A DNA stretch of 64,000 nucleotides from G020354085 sp964482055. GTDB taxonomy: Bacteria; Pseudomonadota; Gammaproteobacteria; Acidiferrobacterales; Sulfurifustaceae. Positions within the stretch are counted from its first letter, which is position 1, and every line of letters starts with the position of its first letter. Both the position numbers and the translations under genes were made by a program. A model generated the notes under the pieces. The model had not been told where the DNA came from and searched no databases. It saw only the letters and a program-made list of their open reading frames with translations. Where the stretch lies: the NCBI GenBank assembly GCA_964482055.1, contig CAYZVX010000001.1:68042-132041 (forward strand), read 5' to 3'. Below, one piece after another: positions 1-8,735 of the stretch.

Positions 1-1
1 C

Positions 2-181
2 CCGGCCTGGCGCCCTTGTCGCATCGAGGGCCGGGTCGTTTATCCGGGTGCGGTGCTGCTGTGGTTGCGGCGCGCTGGAGCGCGCCTGCCGTTCGGCGTG
101 GTGGTCGCGGCGGATGCGGTCGAGCCCGCCGCGTTCAGGCGGTTGCGCGCGCGACTTCGACTTGGAAGCGGGGCGGCGTGA
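2..181 (+). CDS. YgfX/CptA-like membrane protein, C-terminal fragment
   Basis: This is the last 59 codons of a gene that enters from the left edge, ending at TGA 179-181. The peptide runs from a hydrophobic stretch (VVYPGAVLLWLRR) to a basic tail ending RRLRARLRLGSGAA. That tail resembles the C-terminus of the YgfX/CptA family, small inner-membrane proteins encoded beside sdhE and next to nadB in many gammaproteobacteria. The gene is convergent with nadB and overlaps its 3' end by 47 bases. The call rests on the tail motif and the neighbour; the N-terminal membrane segments lie outside the window. Confidence 0.6.
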   Translation, partial: PAWRPCRIEGRVVYPGAVLLWLRRAGARLPFGVVVAADAVEPAAFRRLRARLRLGSGAA

Positions 182-1778
182 GGACCGTGTCCTGTCCGGC
201 CAGGCGCGGGTCGGGGTGCGGATAGTCGCGCGTGAAGTGCAGGCCGCGTGACTCCTTGCGAGCGGCGGCCGAGCGCACGATGAGCTCGGCGACCAACACC
301 AGGTTGCGCAGCTCGATCAAGTCGTTGGTGATGCGGAAGTTGCTGTAATAGTCGCGGATCTCCTCCTTCAGCAGGTCGATACGGTGCTGGGCGCGCTCCA
401 GCCGCTTGGTGGTGCGCACGATGCCGACGTAGTCCCACATGCAGCGGCGCAGCTCGTCCCAGTTGTGCGATACGACCACCGCCTCGTCGGCATCGGTGAC
501 CCGGCTCTCATCCCAGGCCGGCAGCGCCGCGGCGGGGGACGCCGAGGAGGGCAGCAGCGCCAGCAGGTCCTGCGCGGCGGCATCGGCGAAAACCAGGCAT
601 TCGAGCAGCGAATTGCTCGCCAGGCGATTGGCCCCGTGCAGGCCGGTGAATGCGCATTCGCCGATGGCGTAGAGCCCGGCAAGATCGGTCCGCCCGTGCA
701 GGTCGGTGACCACCCCGCCGCAGGTGTAGTGCGCCGCCGGGACCACCGGGATGGGTTCGCGCGTGATGTCGTAACCGAGCTGCCGGCAACGTTCGTAAAC
801 GGTCGGGAAGTGGCTGGTGATGAACTCGGCCGGCTTGTGGCTGATGTCGAGGTGCACGTAGTCGAGACCGCGGCGCTTCATCTCGAAGTCGATGGCCCGT
901 GCGACCACATCGCGCGGCGCGAGCTCACCACGCGGGTCGTGCGCGTGCATGAAGGGCTCACCGTTCGGCAGAGTCAGGCGCGCGCCTTCGCCGCGCAACG
1001 CCTCGGTGATGAGAAAGGACTTGGCGCGCGGATGATAGAGGCAGGTCGGATGGAACTGCATGAATTCCATGTTGGCCACCCGGCAGCCCGCGCGCCAGGC
1101 CATGGCAATGCCATCGCCCGTCGAGGTATCCGGATTGCTGGTGTACAGGTACACCTTGGAGGCCCCGCCGGTTGCGAGCACCACGAACCGCGCGCTCGCG
1201 ACCAGGATCCGGTGGTCGCCCTTGTCCAGCAGGTACGCACCGAGGCACTGATCGCTACCGGCCTGGCCGAGCTTGTGGCGGGTGATGAGGTCGATGGCGA
1301 TGTGGTTTTCCAGGATACGGATACGTGGATGAGCGCGGACCTTGCCCTCGAGCGTGCTCTCGATGGCCTTGCCGGTAGCGTCGGCCGCATGGATGACGCG
1401 CCGGTGGCTGTGGCCGCCCTCGCGCGTGAGGTGATAGCCGACCGCACCGTCCTCGTGGCGCTCGCGCGTGAACGGCACTCCCTGCTCAATGAGCCAGTTG
1501 ATCGCTGCCGGACCGCGGCGAACGACGAACTCGACGGTTTCCCGGCGGCACAGCCCGGCGCCGGCTTCCAGGGTGTCCGCCACATGGGCCTCGAAAGAGT
1601 CCCCGCGGCTGTTCAGCACGGCGGCGATACCGCCTTGGGCGTAGAGGCTTGCGCCCTCGGTCAGGGCGGCCTTCGAGACGACCGTCACGTCTGCGGAATC
1701 AGCCAGCTTGAGGGCAAGGCTCAGGCCCGCCGCCCCCCCGCCGAGGATCAGCACATCGCAAGCGAGCTGGGTCTGCAT
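135..1778 (-). CDS. nadB: L-aspartate oxidase
   Basis: The enzyme oxidises L-aspartate to iminoaspartate with FAD, the first step of de novo NAD synthesis. The N-terminus has the dinucleotide-binding motif ILGGGAAGLSLALKLA and then the NadB-type SLYAQGGIAAV stretch. The active-site region has HLTREGGHSHRR and the C-terminal part has the fumarate-reductase-like helical domain. From ATG at 1778 the protein is 547 residues, close to the roughly 540 usual for NadB. An upstream in-frame extension to 1871 is open but has no family resemblance, so the internal ATG was chosen. It is divergent from rpoE, as in Pseudomonas. Confidence 0.95.
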   Translation of the reverse strand: MQTQLACDVLILGGGAAGLSLALKLADSADVTVVSKAALTEGASLYAQGGIAAVLNSRGDSFEAHVADTLEAGAGLCRRETVEFVVRRGPAAINWLIEQGVPFTRERHEDGAVGYHLTREGGHSHRRVIHAADATGKAIESTLEGKVRAHPRIRILENHIAIDLITRHKLGQAGSDQCLGAYLLDKGDHRILVASARFVVLATGGASKVYLYTSNPDTSTGDGIAMAWRAGCRVANMEFMQFHPTCLYHPRAKSFLITEALRGEGARLTLPNGEPFMHAHDPRGELAPRDVVARAIDFEMKRRGLDYVHLDISHKPAEFITSHFPTVYERCRQLGYDITREPIPVVPAAHYTCGGVVTDLHGRTDLAGLYAIGECAFTGLHGANRLASNSLLECLVFADAAAQDLLALLPSSASPAAALPAWDESRVTDADEAVVVSHNWDELRRCMWDYVGIVRTTKRLERAQHRIDLLKEEIRDYYSNFRITNDLIELRNLVLVAELIVRSAAARKESRGLHFTRDYPHPDPRLAGQDTVLTPPRFQVEVARATA

Positions 1779-1884
1779 CGGCTCAAGGGATCCGGGCGGT
1801 AGGCTTGGTGAGGGCGAATATCCTATCATACGGCGCCAAACCCCTGCGTCTGCGTGCCCGCTCACAAACAAGGGGCGTACAAAC

Positions 1885-1913
1885 CGAACTTTCAGCCGAT
1901 GGTGCGGTCAATC
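1885..1913 (+). promoter_or_regulatory. Candidate sigma-E promoter of rpoE
   Basis: GAACTT at 1886-1891 is followed after 16 bases by TCAAT at 1908-1912. This matches the extracytoplasmic sigma-E/AlgU consensus (GAACTT, 16-17 bases, TCTGA-like) and lies about 40 bases before the rpoE start. rpoE operons of this layout are typically autoregulated from such a promoter. The -35 element is perfect; the -10 element is partial. Confidence 0.55.
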
Positions 1914-1954
1914 ACCGCAAGCACAGCGTCAATCGCCGGCGCCCGACGCCGCTC

Positions 1955-2533
1955 ATGACCGAGCGCAGCATTGACCAGAAGCTCGTCGCCCGGGTGCAGC
2001 GGGGTGAAAAGGGCGCCTTCGACCTGCTGGTGCGCAAATACCAGCACAAGGTCGCGAAGCTGGTGTCGCGCTTCGTGCGCGACCGGGCGGAGATCGAGGA
2101 TGTCACGCAAGAGGCCTTCATCCGCGCCTATCGCGCCATCGGCTCATTCCGGGGCGACAGCGCGTTTTATACTTGGCTGTACCGAATCGCCGTGAATACC
2201 GCCAAGAACTACCTCGAATCCCAGGGCCGCCGCCCCCCCGGCAGTGACGTTGAGGCGGAGACCGCCGAGCAGCTGGAAGGCGGCGAGCTGCTGCGCGACG
2301 CGGCCACTCCGGAACGGCACATGCTGACTGATGAGATCGCCGCGACGGTGCAGCGGGTGCTCGCCGGCCTGCCTGCGGACCTGCGCAGCGCCATTACGCT
2401 ACGCGAAATCGAGGGGCTGAGTTACGAGGAGATCGCCGCGGTCATGGATTGCCCGATAGGGACCGTCCGCTCGCGCATCTTTCGCGCGCGCGAAGCGATC
2501 GATGCTGAACTGAAACCTTTGCTGGAGAAGTAG
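1955..2533 (+). CDS. rpoE: Extracytoplasmic-stress sigma factor RpoE (AlgU)
   Basis: This ECF sigma factor directs transcription of the envelope-stress regulon. From ATG 1955 it is 192 residues, as expected for RpoE/AlgU. Region 2 is visible (VRKYQHKVAKLVSRFVRDRAEIEDVTQEAFIRAYRAI, then FYTWLYRIAVNTAKNYL), and region 4 is the C-terminal helix-turn-helix around GLSYEEIAAVMDCPIGTVRS. The ORF is open upstream to 1805, but that part has no family match. It heads the rpoE-rseA-rseB-mucD operon, with rseA two bases downstream of its stop codon. Confidence 0.95.
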   Translation: MTERSIDQKLVARVQRGEKGAFDLLVRKYQHKVAKLVSRFVRDRAEIEDVTQEAFIRAYRAIGSFRGDSAFYTWLYRIAVNTAKNYLESQGRRPPGSDVEAETAEQLEGGELLRDAATPERHMLTDEIAATVQRVLAGLPADLRSAITLREIEGLSYEEIAAVMDCPIGTVRSRIFRAREAIDAELKPLLEK

Positions 2534-2535
2534 CG

Positions 2536-3144
2536 GTGAAAGAGCAACTGTCGGCGTTGGTTGACGACGAGCTGAGTGAATTCGAGGAGCGTCGTGTCCT
2601 GCAAGCGCTCGACCGCGACCCGCAGCTACGCGGGGCCTGGCAGCGTTATCACCTGATCCGCGCTGCCCTGGTCAACGAGCTGGACCACGTGCCGAGCCCG
2701 GCGAGCACTGAGCGGCTGTCGGCGCGGTTGGCCGCTGAGCCGGCCATCAGGGCGCGCCGCTCGATCCGGCAGCTGCCGAGAATCGCGACTGGTCTGGCGA
2801 TCGCCGCCACCGTGGCTGGGGTGGCGATCTTCGGCTTGCAGACGCTGAGCCCGCCGCCAACCGCGACCCGGACCGTGTCGATCGCCGCCCCGAGCGCATC
2901 GGCGCCGGCCTCGGCGGTGAGCCCCAAACCGGCGGCCCCGCTGGTGGCCGGCGGCCGGGCGGTTGAGTCCGGCGCCGCGATCCAGACGGTTCGTTCGGCC
3001 AGCACGCGCTGGGATACGCCCGAGCCCAAGGACGAGCACATGCTCGATGTGTATCTCGTCCAGCACAGCGAATTCGCATCCGCCGGCATGCGCGGCATGT
3101 TGCCGCCCTACGCGCGGGTGGTCGGATACAGCGCCGATCGATGA
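2536..3144 (+). CDS. rseA: Anti-sigma-E factor RseA (MucA-like)
   Basis: This inner-membrane anti-sigma factor sequesters RpoE until regulated proteolysis releases it. The N-terminus (EQLSALVDDELSEFEERRVLQAL) is the RseA_N signature that clamps the sigma factor. A single membrane segment lies around residues 80-97 (ATGLAIAATVAGVAIFGL), followed by an Ala/Pro-rich periplasmic region. The start codon is GTG, two bases after the rpoE stop. The stop overlaps the rseB start as ATGA, so the genes should be translationally coupled. Confidence 0.88.
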   Translation: MKEQLSALVDDELSEFEERRVLQALDRDPQLRGAWQRYHLIRAALVNELDHVPSPASTERLSARLAAEPAIRARRSIRQLPRIATGLAIAATVAGVAIFGLQTLSPPPTATRTVSIAAPSASAPASAVSPKPAAPLVAGGRAVESGAAIQTVRSASTRWDTPEPKDEHMLDVYLVQHSEFASAGMRGMLPPYARVVGYSADR

Positions 3145-4124
3145 AAGTAGTTTGTCGTTCCCGCCAGCTATGCCGCGTTGTGGGATTGCTGCTCGCGGTC
3201 ACGGCGACGCCGGTCCTCGCCGGCCAGACCGCGCACGAGTGGCTCATGAAGACCAACGAGGCCGCGCGCAATCTGACCTATGAAGGCGTGTTCGTCTACG
3301 AGCATGGCAAGCAGCTCGACGTGATGCGCATCGTGCATCGCAATCAGGACGGGCGGCGGCGCGAACGGCTGATCTCGCTCAATGGCGCGCCGCGCGAGGT
3401 CATTCGCAACGACCGGGAGGTGATCTGTTATCTGCCGGATGAGAAATCGGTGCTGGTGGAGCACCGCAAGGTCGACAGCAAGACTTTTCCTGCTCTGCTG
3501 CCCGAGCACCTGCAGGCGCTCGAGCAGAACTACGAGATTCAGCTCGGTCGGGCGGCGCGTGTGGTCGGCCGCTCCGCTCAGCAGATCCTGATTCTGCCGC
3601 GCGATCGGTTTCGCTACGGCTACCAGCTCTGGGCCGACCGCGACACCGGCCTGTTGCTCAAGGCCGAGCTGCTCGACACCCGCACCCAGCCGATCGAACA
3701 GTTCATGTTTACCCATCTCACGGTCGGCGGGTCGATCCCGGACGCGGCATTCGAGCCGGAATCGTCCACGCCAGGATTGGTATGGCACCGCGCCGATGCC
3801 CAGCCCCCCGCGGCCCGGTCGGCGCAGGATCCGCTTCTTAAGGCGCGCGAGCTGCCGAAAGGCTATCGACTGAGCACGCACATCGTGCGCCAGCTCCCGA
3901 TGCGCCAGATGCCGGTGGATCACCTCGTGTATTCCGACGGGCTTGCGACGGTATCGGTATTCGTGGAGCGGGACGACAAGGCTGCCGGCGGCAGCCTCGG
4001 CATGAGCAAGATGGGCGCGGTGCACGCCTACAGCCGGCGCGTCGATGGATACAAGATCATCGTGGTCGGTGAGGTTCCCGCCGAGACCGTGACTCTCATC
4101 GGAGACGCGGTGGCGCCGCCGTGA
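3141..4124 (+). CDS. rseB: Sigma-E regulatory protein RseB (MucB-like)
   Basis: This periplasmic protein binds the periplasmic domain of RseA and shields it from proteolysis. The 327-residue product has a signal peptide (VVGLLLAVTATPVLAG) and then the MucB/RseB fold, including TYEGVFVYEHGKQLDVMRIVHR and the C-terminal lobe near GLATVSVFVERDD. Length and position between rseA and mucD agree with the family. Both junctions are short overlaps. Confidence 0.92.
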   Translation: MKVVCRSRQLCRVVGLLLAVTATPVLAGQTAHEWLMKTNEAARNLTYEGVFVYEHGKQLDVMRIVHRNQDGRRRERLISLNGAPREVIRNDREVICYLPDEKSVLVEHRKVDSKTFPALLPEHLQALEQNYEIQLGRAARVVGRSAQQILILPRDRFRYGYQLWADRDTGLLLKAELLDTRTQPIEQFMFTHLTVGGSIPDAAFEPESSTPGLVWHRADAQPPAARSAQDPLLKARELPKGYRLSTHIVRQLPMRQMPVDHLVYSDGLATVSVFVERDDKAAGGSLGMSKMGAVHAYSRRVDGYKIIVVGEVPAETVTLIGDAVAPP

Positions 4125-5527
4125 TGCGCGTGAGATTCTGGTTGTCGCGCTTCGGTTTGGCACTGCTGCTGGGCGCGGCATCGGTACCGGCCCTGGCCCG
4201 CGACCTGCCGGATTTTTCGCGCCTCGTGCGCAGCCAAGCGGCTGTCGTCGTAAACATCAGCACTACGCAGCAGGTGGTGCGCGCCGGCGCAGCGCGTCGA
4301 TCCGAGGCACCCTTGCCGGACGATCATCCCCTGGGCGACTGGTTGCGGCGCTTCGGTGAAGGCGGCCCGGACAGCCTCGATGGGTCCTCGCTCGGTTCGG
4401 GCGTGATCATATCGGCGGATGGATTCATCCTGACCTGCGCCCACGTGGTGGAGGACGCCCAGGAGATCACGGTGCGGCTCAACGACCGGCGCGAATTCAC
4501 CGCGCGGCTCGTCGGTGCCGACCGGCGCAGCGACCTGGCGCTTCTCAAGATCGACGCCAGTGATCTGCCGCGGGCCTTGATCGGCGATCCGGGCCGGCTT
4601 GCGGTCGGGGACTGGGTGCTGGCGATCGGGTCACCGTTCGGCTTCGATAGCTCCGCCACTGCCGGCATCGTGTCGGCCAAGAGCCGCAGCTTGCCCAAGG
4701 AGAGCTACGTGACGTTCTTGCAGACCGACGTCGCCATCAATCCGGGCAACAGTGGCGGACCGCTCTTCAATCTGAAGGGCGAAGTGGTCGGAATCAACTC
4801 CCAGATCTACAGCGAAACGGGCGGATACATGGGTGTGTCGTTTGCCATCCCGATCGATATGGCGATGCGCATCGTCGAGCAGCTGAAGGCGGACGGGCGC
4901 GTGCACCGCGGTTGGCTGGGCGTGCGCCTGCAGGAGGTCACGCGTGACCTTGCGCTCGCCTACGGGATGCCCAAGCCCTCCGGGGCGTTGATCGCCGATA
5001 TCCTGCCGGGCGGGCCGGCCGCGCGCTCCGACCTGCGCGTCGGTGATGTGATCGTGGACTACGAGAACAAGCCCGTCGAGCGATCGTCGGATCTCGCGCC
5101 ACTCGTCGGGCTCACCGCGCCCGGTGCGCGTGCCCGCGTTACCGTGTTCCGTCGCGGACAGGGACGACAGACGCTGCTGGTGGGCGTGGCTGAGCTCAAG
5201 GAAGACAGCGCTTCGCGCTTGGCGCCGGGTGTGCGGCCGCGGCCCACGGCGAACCCCGGCGGGCTCGTTTTGGGTGAGCTCGGAGCGGCCCAACGCCGGC
5301 GTCTCAACCTGGACCACGGCGTGGCGATTCAGGGCGTGGAGGAGGGCGGGGCCTGGAGCGCCGGCCTGCGTCCCGGCGACGTCGTGCTCGAGATCGATGG
5401 CAAGCGCGTGCACTCGGTGGCGGACGCGCAGCGGTTGCTGGCGCAACTGCCGCGGGAACGGCCCGTGGTGCTGCGTGTCCAGCGTGGCGCGACCACGTCG
5501 TTCGTGGCGCTGCGGCTTGACGGATGA
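4124..5527 (+). CDS. mucD: Periplasmic serine protease MucD (DegP/HtrA family)
   Basis: This trypsin-like periplasmic protease and chaperone has two PDZ domains. The catalytic triad is visible as His in TCAHVV (about residue 107), Asp in RSDLALL (about 137) and Ser in NPGNSGGPLF (about 210). A signal peptide precedes it (GLALLLGAASVPALA). The PDZ domains follow, the first around GWLGVRLQEVTRDLALAYG and the second near GVAIQGVEEGGAWSAGLRPGDVV. The ATG at 4124 overlaps the rseB stop as TGATG; a GTG one codon earlier is also possible. It closes the sigma-E operon and in Pseudomonas acts in sigma-E signalling. Confidence 0.93.
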   Translation: MRVRFWLSRFGLALLLGAASVPALARDLPDFSRLVRSQAAVVVNISTTQQVVRAGAARRSEAPLPDDHPLGDWLRRFGEGGPDSLDGSSLGSGVIISADGFILTCAHVVEDAQEITVRLNDRREFTARLVGADRRSDLALLKIDASDLPRALIGDPGRLAVGDWVLAIGSPFGFDSSATAGIVSAKSRSLPKESYVTFLQTDVAINPGNSGGPLFNLKGEVVGINSQIYSETGGYMGVSFAIPIDMAMRIVEQLKADGRVHRGWLGVRLQEVTRDLALAYGMPKPSGALIADILPGGPAARSDLRVGDVIVDYENKPVERSSDLAPLVGLTAPGARARVTVFRRGQGRQTLLVGVAELKEDSASRLAPGVRPRPTANPGGLVLGELGAAQRRRLNLDHGVAIQGVEEGGAWSAGLRPGDVVLEIDGKRVHSVADAQRLLAQLPRERPVVLRVQRGATTSFVALRLDG

Positions 5528-5603
5528 GCCGTGATTTATGCGGCCCTGCAAATGCGGTATCCTTGGCTCACGTAGCGATGGGCTGACGGGCCCAGTGACA
5601 GAC

Positions 5604-5626
5604 AGGCGCCTCGGGCGCCTTTTTTG
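5604..5626 (+). terminator. Rho-independent terminator after mucD
   Basis: A perfect 6-bp stem, AGGCGC/GCGCCT with loop CTCGG, is followed by six T. It separates the sigma-E operon from lepA. Confidence 0.85.
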
Positions 5627-5721
5627 ATGCACGGGGACGCCCAAACGACCTACCTGCAGCAGTACAGGCAGGTGCAGCGAGCGCCCGTTGCGGCCCGCAT
5701 CCACATTGTCGCGTACACAGC

Positions 5722-7530
5722 ATGAGCGGTTGGAAACAGGAACAGATCCGCAATTTCTCCATCATTGCCCATATCGACCACGGCAAGTCCACGCTGGCCG
5801 ATCGTTTCATTCAGGCGTGCGGGGCGCTCGCGGAGCGTGAGATGCAGTCCCAGGTTCTCGATTCCATGGAGCTTGAGCGCGAGCGCGGCATCACCATCAA
5901 GGCGCAGAGCGTCGCGCTCGACTACAAGGCGCGCGACGGGCAGGTCTACCGCCTCAACATGATCGACACGCCCGGGCACGTGGATTTCTCCTACGAGGTA
6001 TCGCGCTCGCTCACCGCCTGCGAAGGCGCGCTGCTCGTGGTGGACGCGTCCCAAGGTGTGCAGGCCCAGACCGTCGCCAACTGCTACACGGCCGCCGAAC
6101 TCAATCTCGAAATTCTGCCGGTGCTCAACAAGATCGACCTGCCGGCGGCAGACCCCGACCGAGTGATCGCCGAGATCGAGGACATCGTGGGTATTCCGGC
6201 CCATGACGCGATCCGCGCCAGCGCCAAGACCGGTGTGGGCATCGCGGAGATTCTCGAAGCCATCGTGCAGCGCATCCCACCGCCCAAGGGCGACCCGGCC
6301 GCACCGCTGAAGGCGCTGATCATCGATTCCTGGTTCGACAACTACCTCGGCACCGTGTCGCTGGTGCGCGTCATGGATGGGACCCTTAAGCCAAAAGAGA
6401 AGATCCGCCTCATGGCAACCGGGCGCGACTACCAGGCCGAGCAGATCGGGGTATTCACGCCCAAACGCCGACCAGTGGAGGAGCTGTCGGTTGGCGAGGT
6501 CGGTTACGTGATCGCGGGCATCAAGGACATTCGCAGCGCCCGGGTCGGTGACACCATCACCCATGCCGCGCGCCCCGCCGACAAACCGCTGCCCGGTTTC
6601 AAGGAGATCAAGCCGCGCGTGTTCGCCGGGCTGTACCCGGTCGACTCGGCGGACTACGAGGCGTTTCGCGACGCGCTCGGCAAGCTGCAGCTCAATGACG
6701 CGTCGCTGCAGTACGAGCCCGAGACATCCCAGGCGCTCGGTTTCGGCTTCCGCTGCGGCTTCCTCGGCATGCTGCACATGGAGATCATCCAGGAGCGTCT
6801 CGAGCGCGAATACCAGCTCAACCTGATCACGACCGCGCCCACAGTGGTCTACGAGGTGGTGACGGCCAAGGGCGAGGTGCTGCAGATCGAAAACCCGGCG
6901 AAGCTGCCCGACGTCTCGACGATCGTGGAGTTTCGCGAGCCCATCATCCGCGCCACCATACTCGTTCCGCAGCAGTATGTCGGCGACGTAATCGGGTTGT
7001 GCGTGGAGAAGCGCGGGGTGCAGCGCAACATGGTTTACCACGGTCGCCAGGCGATGCTGACCTACGAGCTGCCGCTCAACGAGGTAGTGCTTGATTTCTT
7101 CGATCGCCTCAAGTCGGTGAGCCGGGGCTACGCGTCACTGGACTACGAATTCCTGGAGTTCCGGCCGGCAGACCTCGTGAAGCTTGACGTGCTGATCAAC
7201 GGCGATAGAGTGGACGCCCTTTCGAGCATCGTGCACCGCGAACAGGCGCAGTACCGCGGGCGCGAGCTGGCCAGCAAGCTGCGCGAGCTCATCCCGCGGC
7301 AGATGTTCGACGTAGCGATCCAGGCGGCGATCGGATCGAAGATCATCGCGCGCGAGACGGTCAAGGCGCTGCGCAAGAACGTGACGGCCAAGTGCTATGG
7401 TGGCGACGTGACCCGCAAGCGCAAGCTGCTGGAGCGGCAAAAAGAAGGCAAGAAACGCATGAAGCAACTCGGCACCGTCGAGATTCCCCAAGAGGCTTTT
7501 CTTGCCGTACTGCGCACCGACCAGAAGTGA
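5722..7530 (+). CDS. lepA: Elongation factor 4 (LepA GTPase)
   Basis: This translational GTPase acts on the ribosome and is implicated in back-translocation or initiation. G1 (AHIDHGKST), the G3 motif DTPGH and the G4 motif NKID are all present. The C-terminal LepA-specific domain includes KCYGGDVTRKRKLLERQKEGKKRMK. The 602-residue length matches the family. It follows mucD and precedes lepB, as is common in Beta- and Gammaproteobacteria. Confidence 0.97.
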   Translation: MSGWKQEQIRNFSIIAHIDHGKSTLADRFIQACGALAEREMQSQVLDSMELERERGITIKAQSVALDYKARDGQVYRLNMIDTPGHVDFSYEVSRSLTACEGALLVVDASQGVQAQTVANCYTAAELNLEILPVLNKIDLPAADPDRVIAEIEDIVGIPAHDAIRASAKTGVGIAEILEAIVQRIPPPKGDPAAPLKALIIDSWFDNYLGTVSLVRVMDGTLKPKEKIRLMATGRDYQAEQIGVFTPKRRPVEELSVGEVGYVIAGIKDIRSARVGDTITHAARPADKPLPGFKEIKPRVFAGLYPVDSADYEAFRDALGKLQLNDASLQYEPETSQALGFGFRCGFLGMLHMEIIQERLEREYQLNLITTAPTVVYEVVTAKGEVLQIENPAKLPDVSTIVEFREPIIRATILVPQQYVGDVIGLCVEKRGVQRNMVYHGRQAMLTYELPLNEVVLDFFDRLKSVSRGYASLDYEFLEFRPADLVKLDVLINGDRVDALSSIVHREQAQYRGRELASKLRELIPRQMFDVAIQAAIGSKIIARETVKALRKNVTAKCYGGDVTRKRKLLERQKEGKKRMKQLGTVEIPQEAFLAVLRTDQK

Positions 7531-7539
7531 CGGGCGACC

Positions 7540-8334
7540 ATGGACTTTTCTCTCATACTTTTTTTGCTGGTGTGCGCGACCGGGCTCATCTGGGGGCTCG
7601 ATCATTTGATCTGGGCGCCGCGTCGCCGGCACGGCACGCCGGCCGCGAAAGAGCCCGTGTACGTCGAATATGCACGGGCATTCTTCCCGGTAATCCTGAT
7701 CGTATTCTTGCTGCGCTCTTTCCTGGTCGAGCCGTTTCGCATCCCGTCGGGTTCGATGCTGCCAAGCCTGTACATCGGCGATTTCATCCTCGTCAACAAG
7801 TTTTCCTACGGGATCCGCCTGCCGGTGATCAACCGCAAGGTCATTGACGTTGCGAGCCCCAAACGCGGAGACGTCGTGGTGTTCCGGTTTCCCCACGATA
7901 CCTCGATCAACTACATCAAGCGTGTCGTTGGCGTACCCGGCGATCGTGTTGTATATAAAGGAAAGGTGCTGTACATCAACGGTCAGGTCATGCCGCAAAG
8001 CGATGAGCGCCCGTATCGGTCCTCGACGCTGGGCGAGCTTTACGGCGATGTCGTGCGGGCCAGCGAGGAGCTGAACGGTGTCAAACACGATATCCTCAAG
8101 ATGGACCGCCCCGACGCGGATGGCATCGACCGCATTGTGCCGCCAGGGCATTACTTCGTGATGGGCGACAACCGCGACCAGAGCAACGACAGCCGTTTCT
8201 GGGGGTTCGTGCCGGACGAGAACCTGGTGGGTCGCGCCTTCCTGATCTGGTTCAGCTGGGACCTGGCCGACCGCAGTGACAAGTGGTTCTGGCAGAGGAT
8301 ACTGTGGGAGCGCATTGGCAACACCATTCACTAG
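7540..8334 (+). CDS. lepB: Signal peptidase I
   Basis: This inner-membrane protease removes signal peptides from exported proteins. Two N-terminal membrane segments are visible (residues 3-22 and about 48-62). The catalytic Ser is in PSGSMLP (S72) and the general-base Lys in YIKRVVGVPGD (K127). Box E is GDNRDQSNDSRFWG. Its position after lepA and before rnc is the conserved one. Confidence 0.96.
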   Translation: MDFSLILFLLVCATGLIWGLDHLIWAPRRRHGTPAAKEPVYVEYARAFFPVILIVFLLRSFLVEPFRIPSGSMLPSLYIGDFILVNKFSYGIRLPVINRKVIDVASPKRGDVVVFRFPHDTSINYIKRVVGVPGDRVVYKGKVLYINGQVMPQSDERPYRSSTLGELYGDVVRASEELNGVKHDILKMDRPDADGIDRIVPPGHYFVMGDNRDQSNDSRFWGFVPDENLVGRAFLIWFSWDLADRSDKWFWQRILWERIGNTIH

Positions 8335-8351
8335 CACGTCAAGGAGAACCC

Positions 8352-8735
8352 ATGCAGAGCAAGAGCAGGCAGCGCGGCATGACCTTCTGGGGCATGTTGT
8401 TCGTGCTGAGCGTCATTGCCGTTGTGATGTTTCTGATCTTCAAACTCTTTCCGGTCTACATGGGCGATTTCAAGGTCAAGAGTGCGCTCGACAGTCTCGC
8501 CAGGCAGCAGGATATCGCCAGCATGAGCAAGACAGATATCGCCTACGCCCTGGAAAAGCGTTTCGATGTTGACGACATCAGGAATGTGGACCTCAAGCAG
8601 GCCCTGACGATCGAGCCGCGCGGAAAGGCGCGGGTGGTCCGCATCCGTTACGAGGCGGTCGTCCCGATGGTCGCGAACATCTCTGCGCTGGTTGAGTTCG
8701 ATCACAGCCGCGAGGTCGCCGGGAGTGGACAGTAG
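8352..8735 (+). CDS. DUF4845 single-pass membrane protein
   Basis: This 127-residue protein has one N-terminal membrane segment (MTFWGMLFVLSVIAVVMFLIFKLFPVY) and a short soluble domain. It belongs to the DUF4845 family, found between lepB and rnc in many proteobacteria, whose function is unknown. The start is ATG 8352 behind AAGGAG at 8341. Its last 11 bases overlap the likely rnc start. Confidence 0.85.
   Translation: MQSKSRQRGMTFWGMLFVLSVIAVVMFLIFKLFPVYMGDFKVKSALDSLARQQDIASMSKTDIAYALEKRFDVDDIRNVDLKQALTIEPRGKARVVRIRYEAVVPMVANISALVEFDHSREVAGSGQ

Noticed and set aside
384..1802. Long open frame antisense to nadB
   Set aside because: Codon pattern of the GC-rich opposite strand; no family resemblance, while nadB is complete.
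5650..7041. 463-codon frame antisense to lepA
   Set aside because: Overlaps a clearly conserved gene and has low-complexity, His/Arg-rich content typical of antisense frames.
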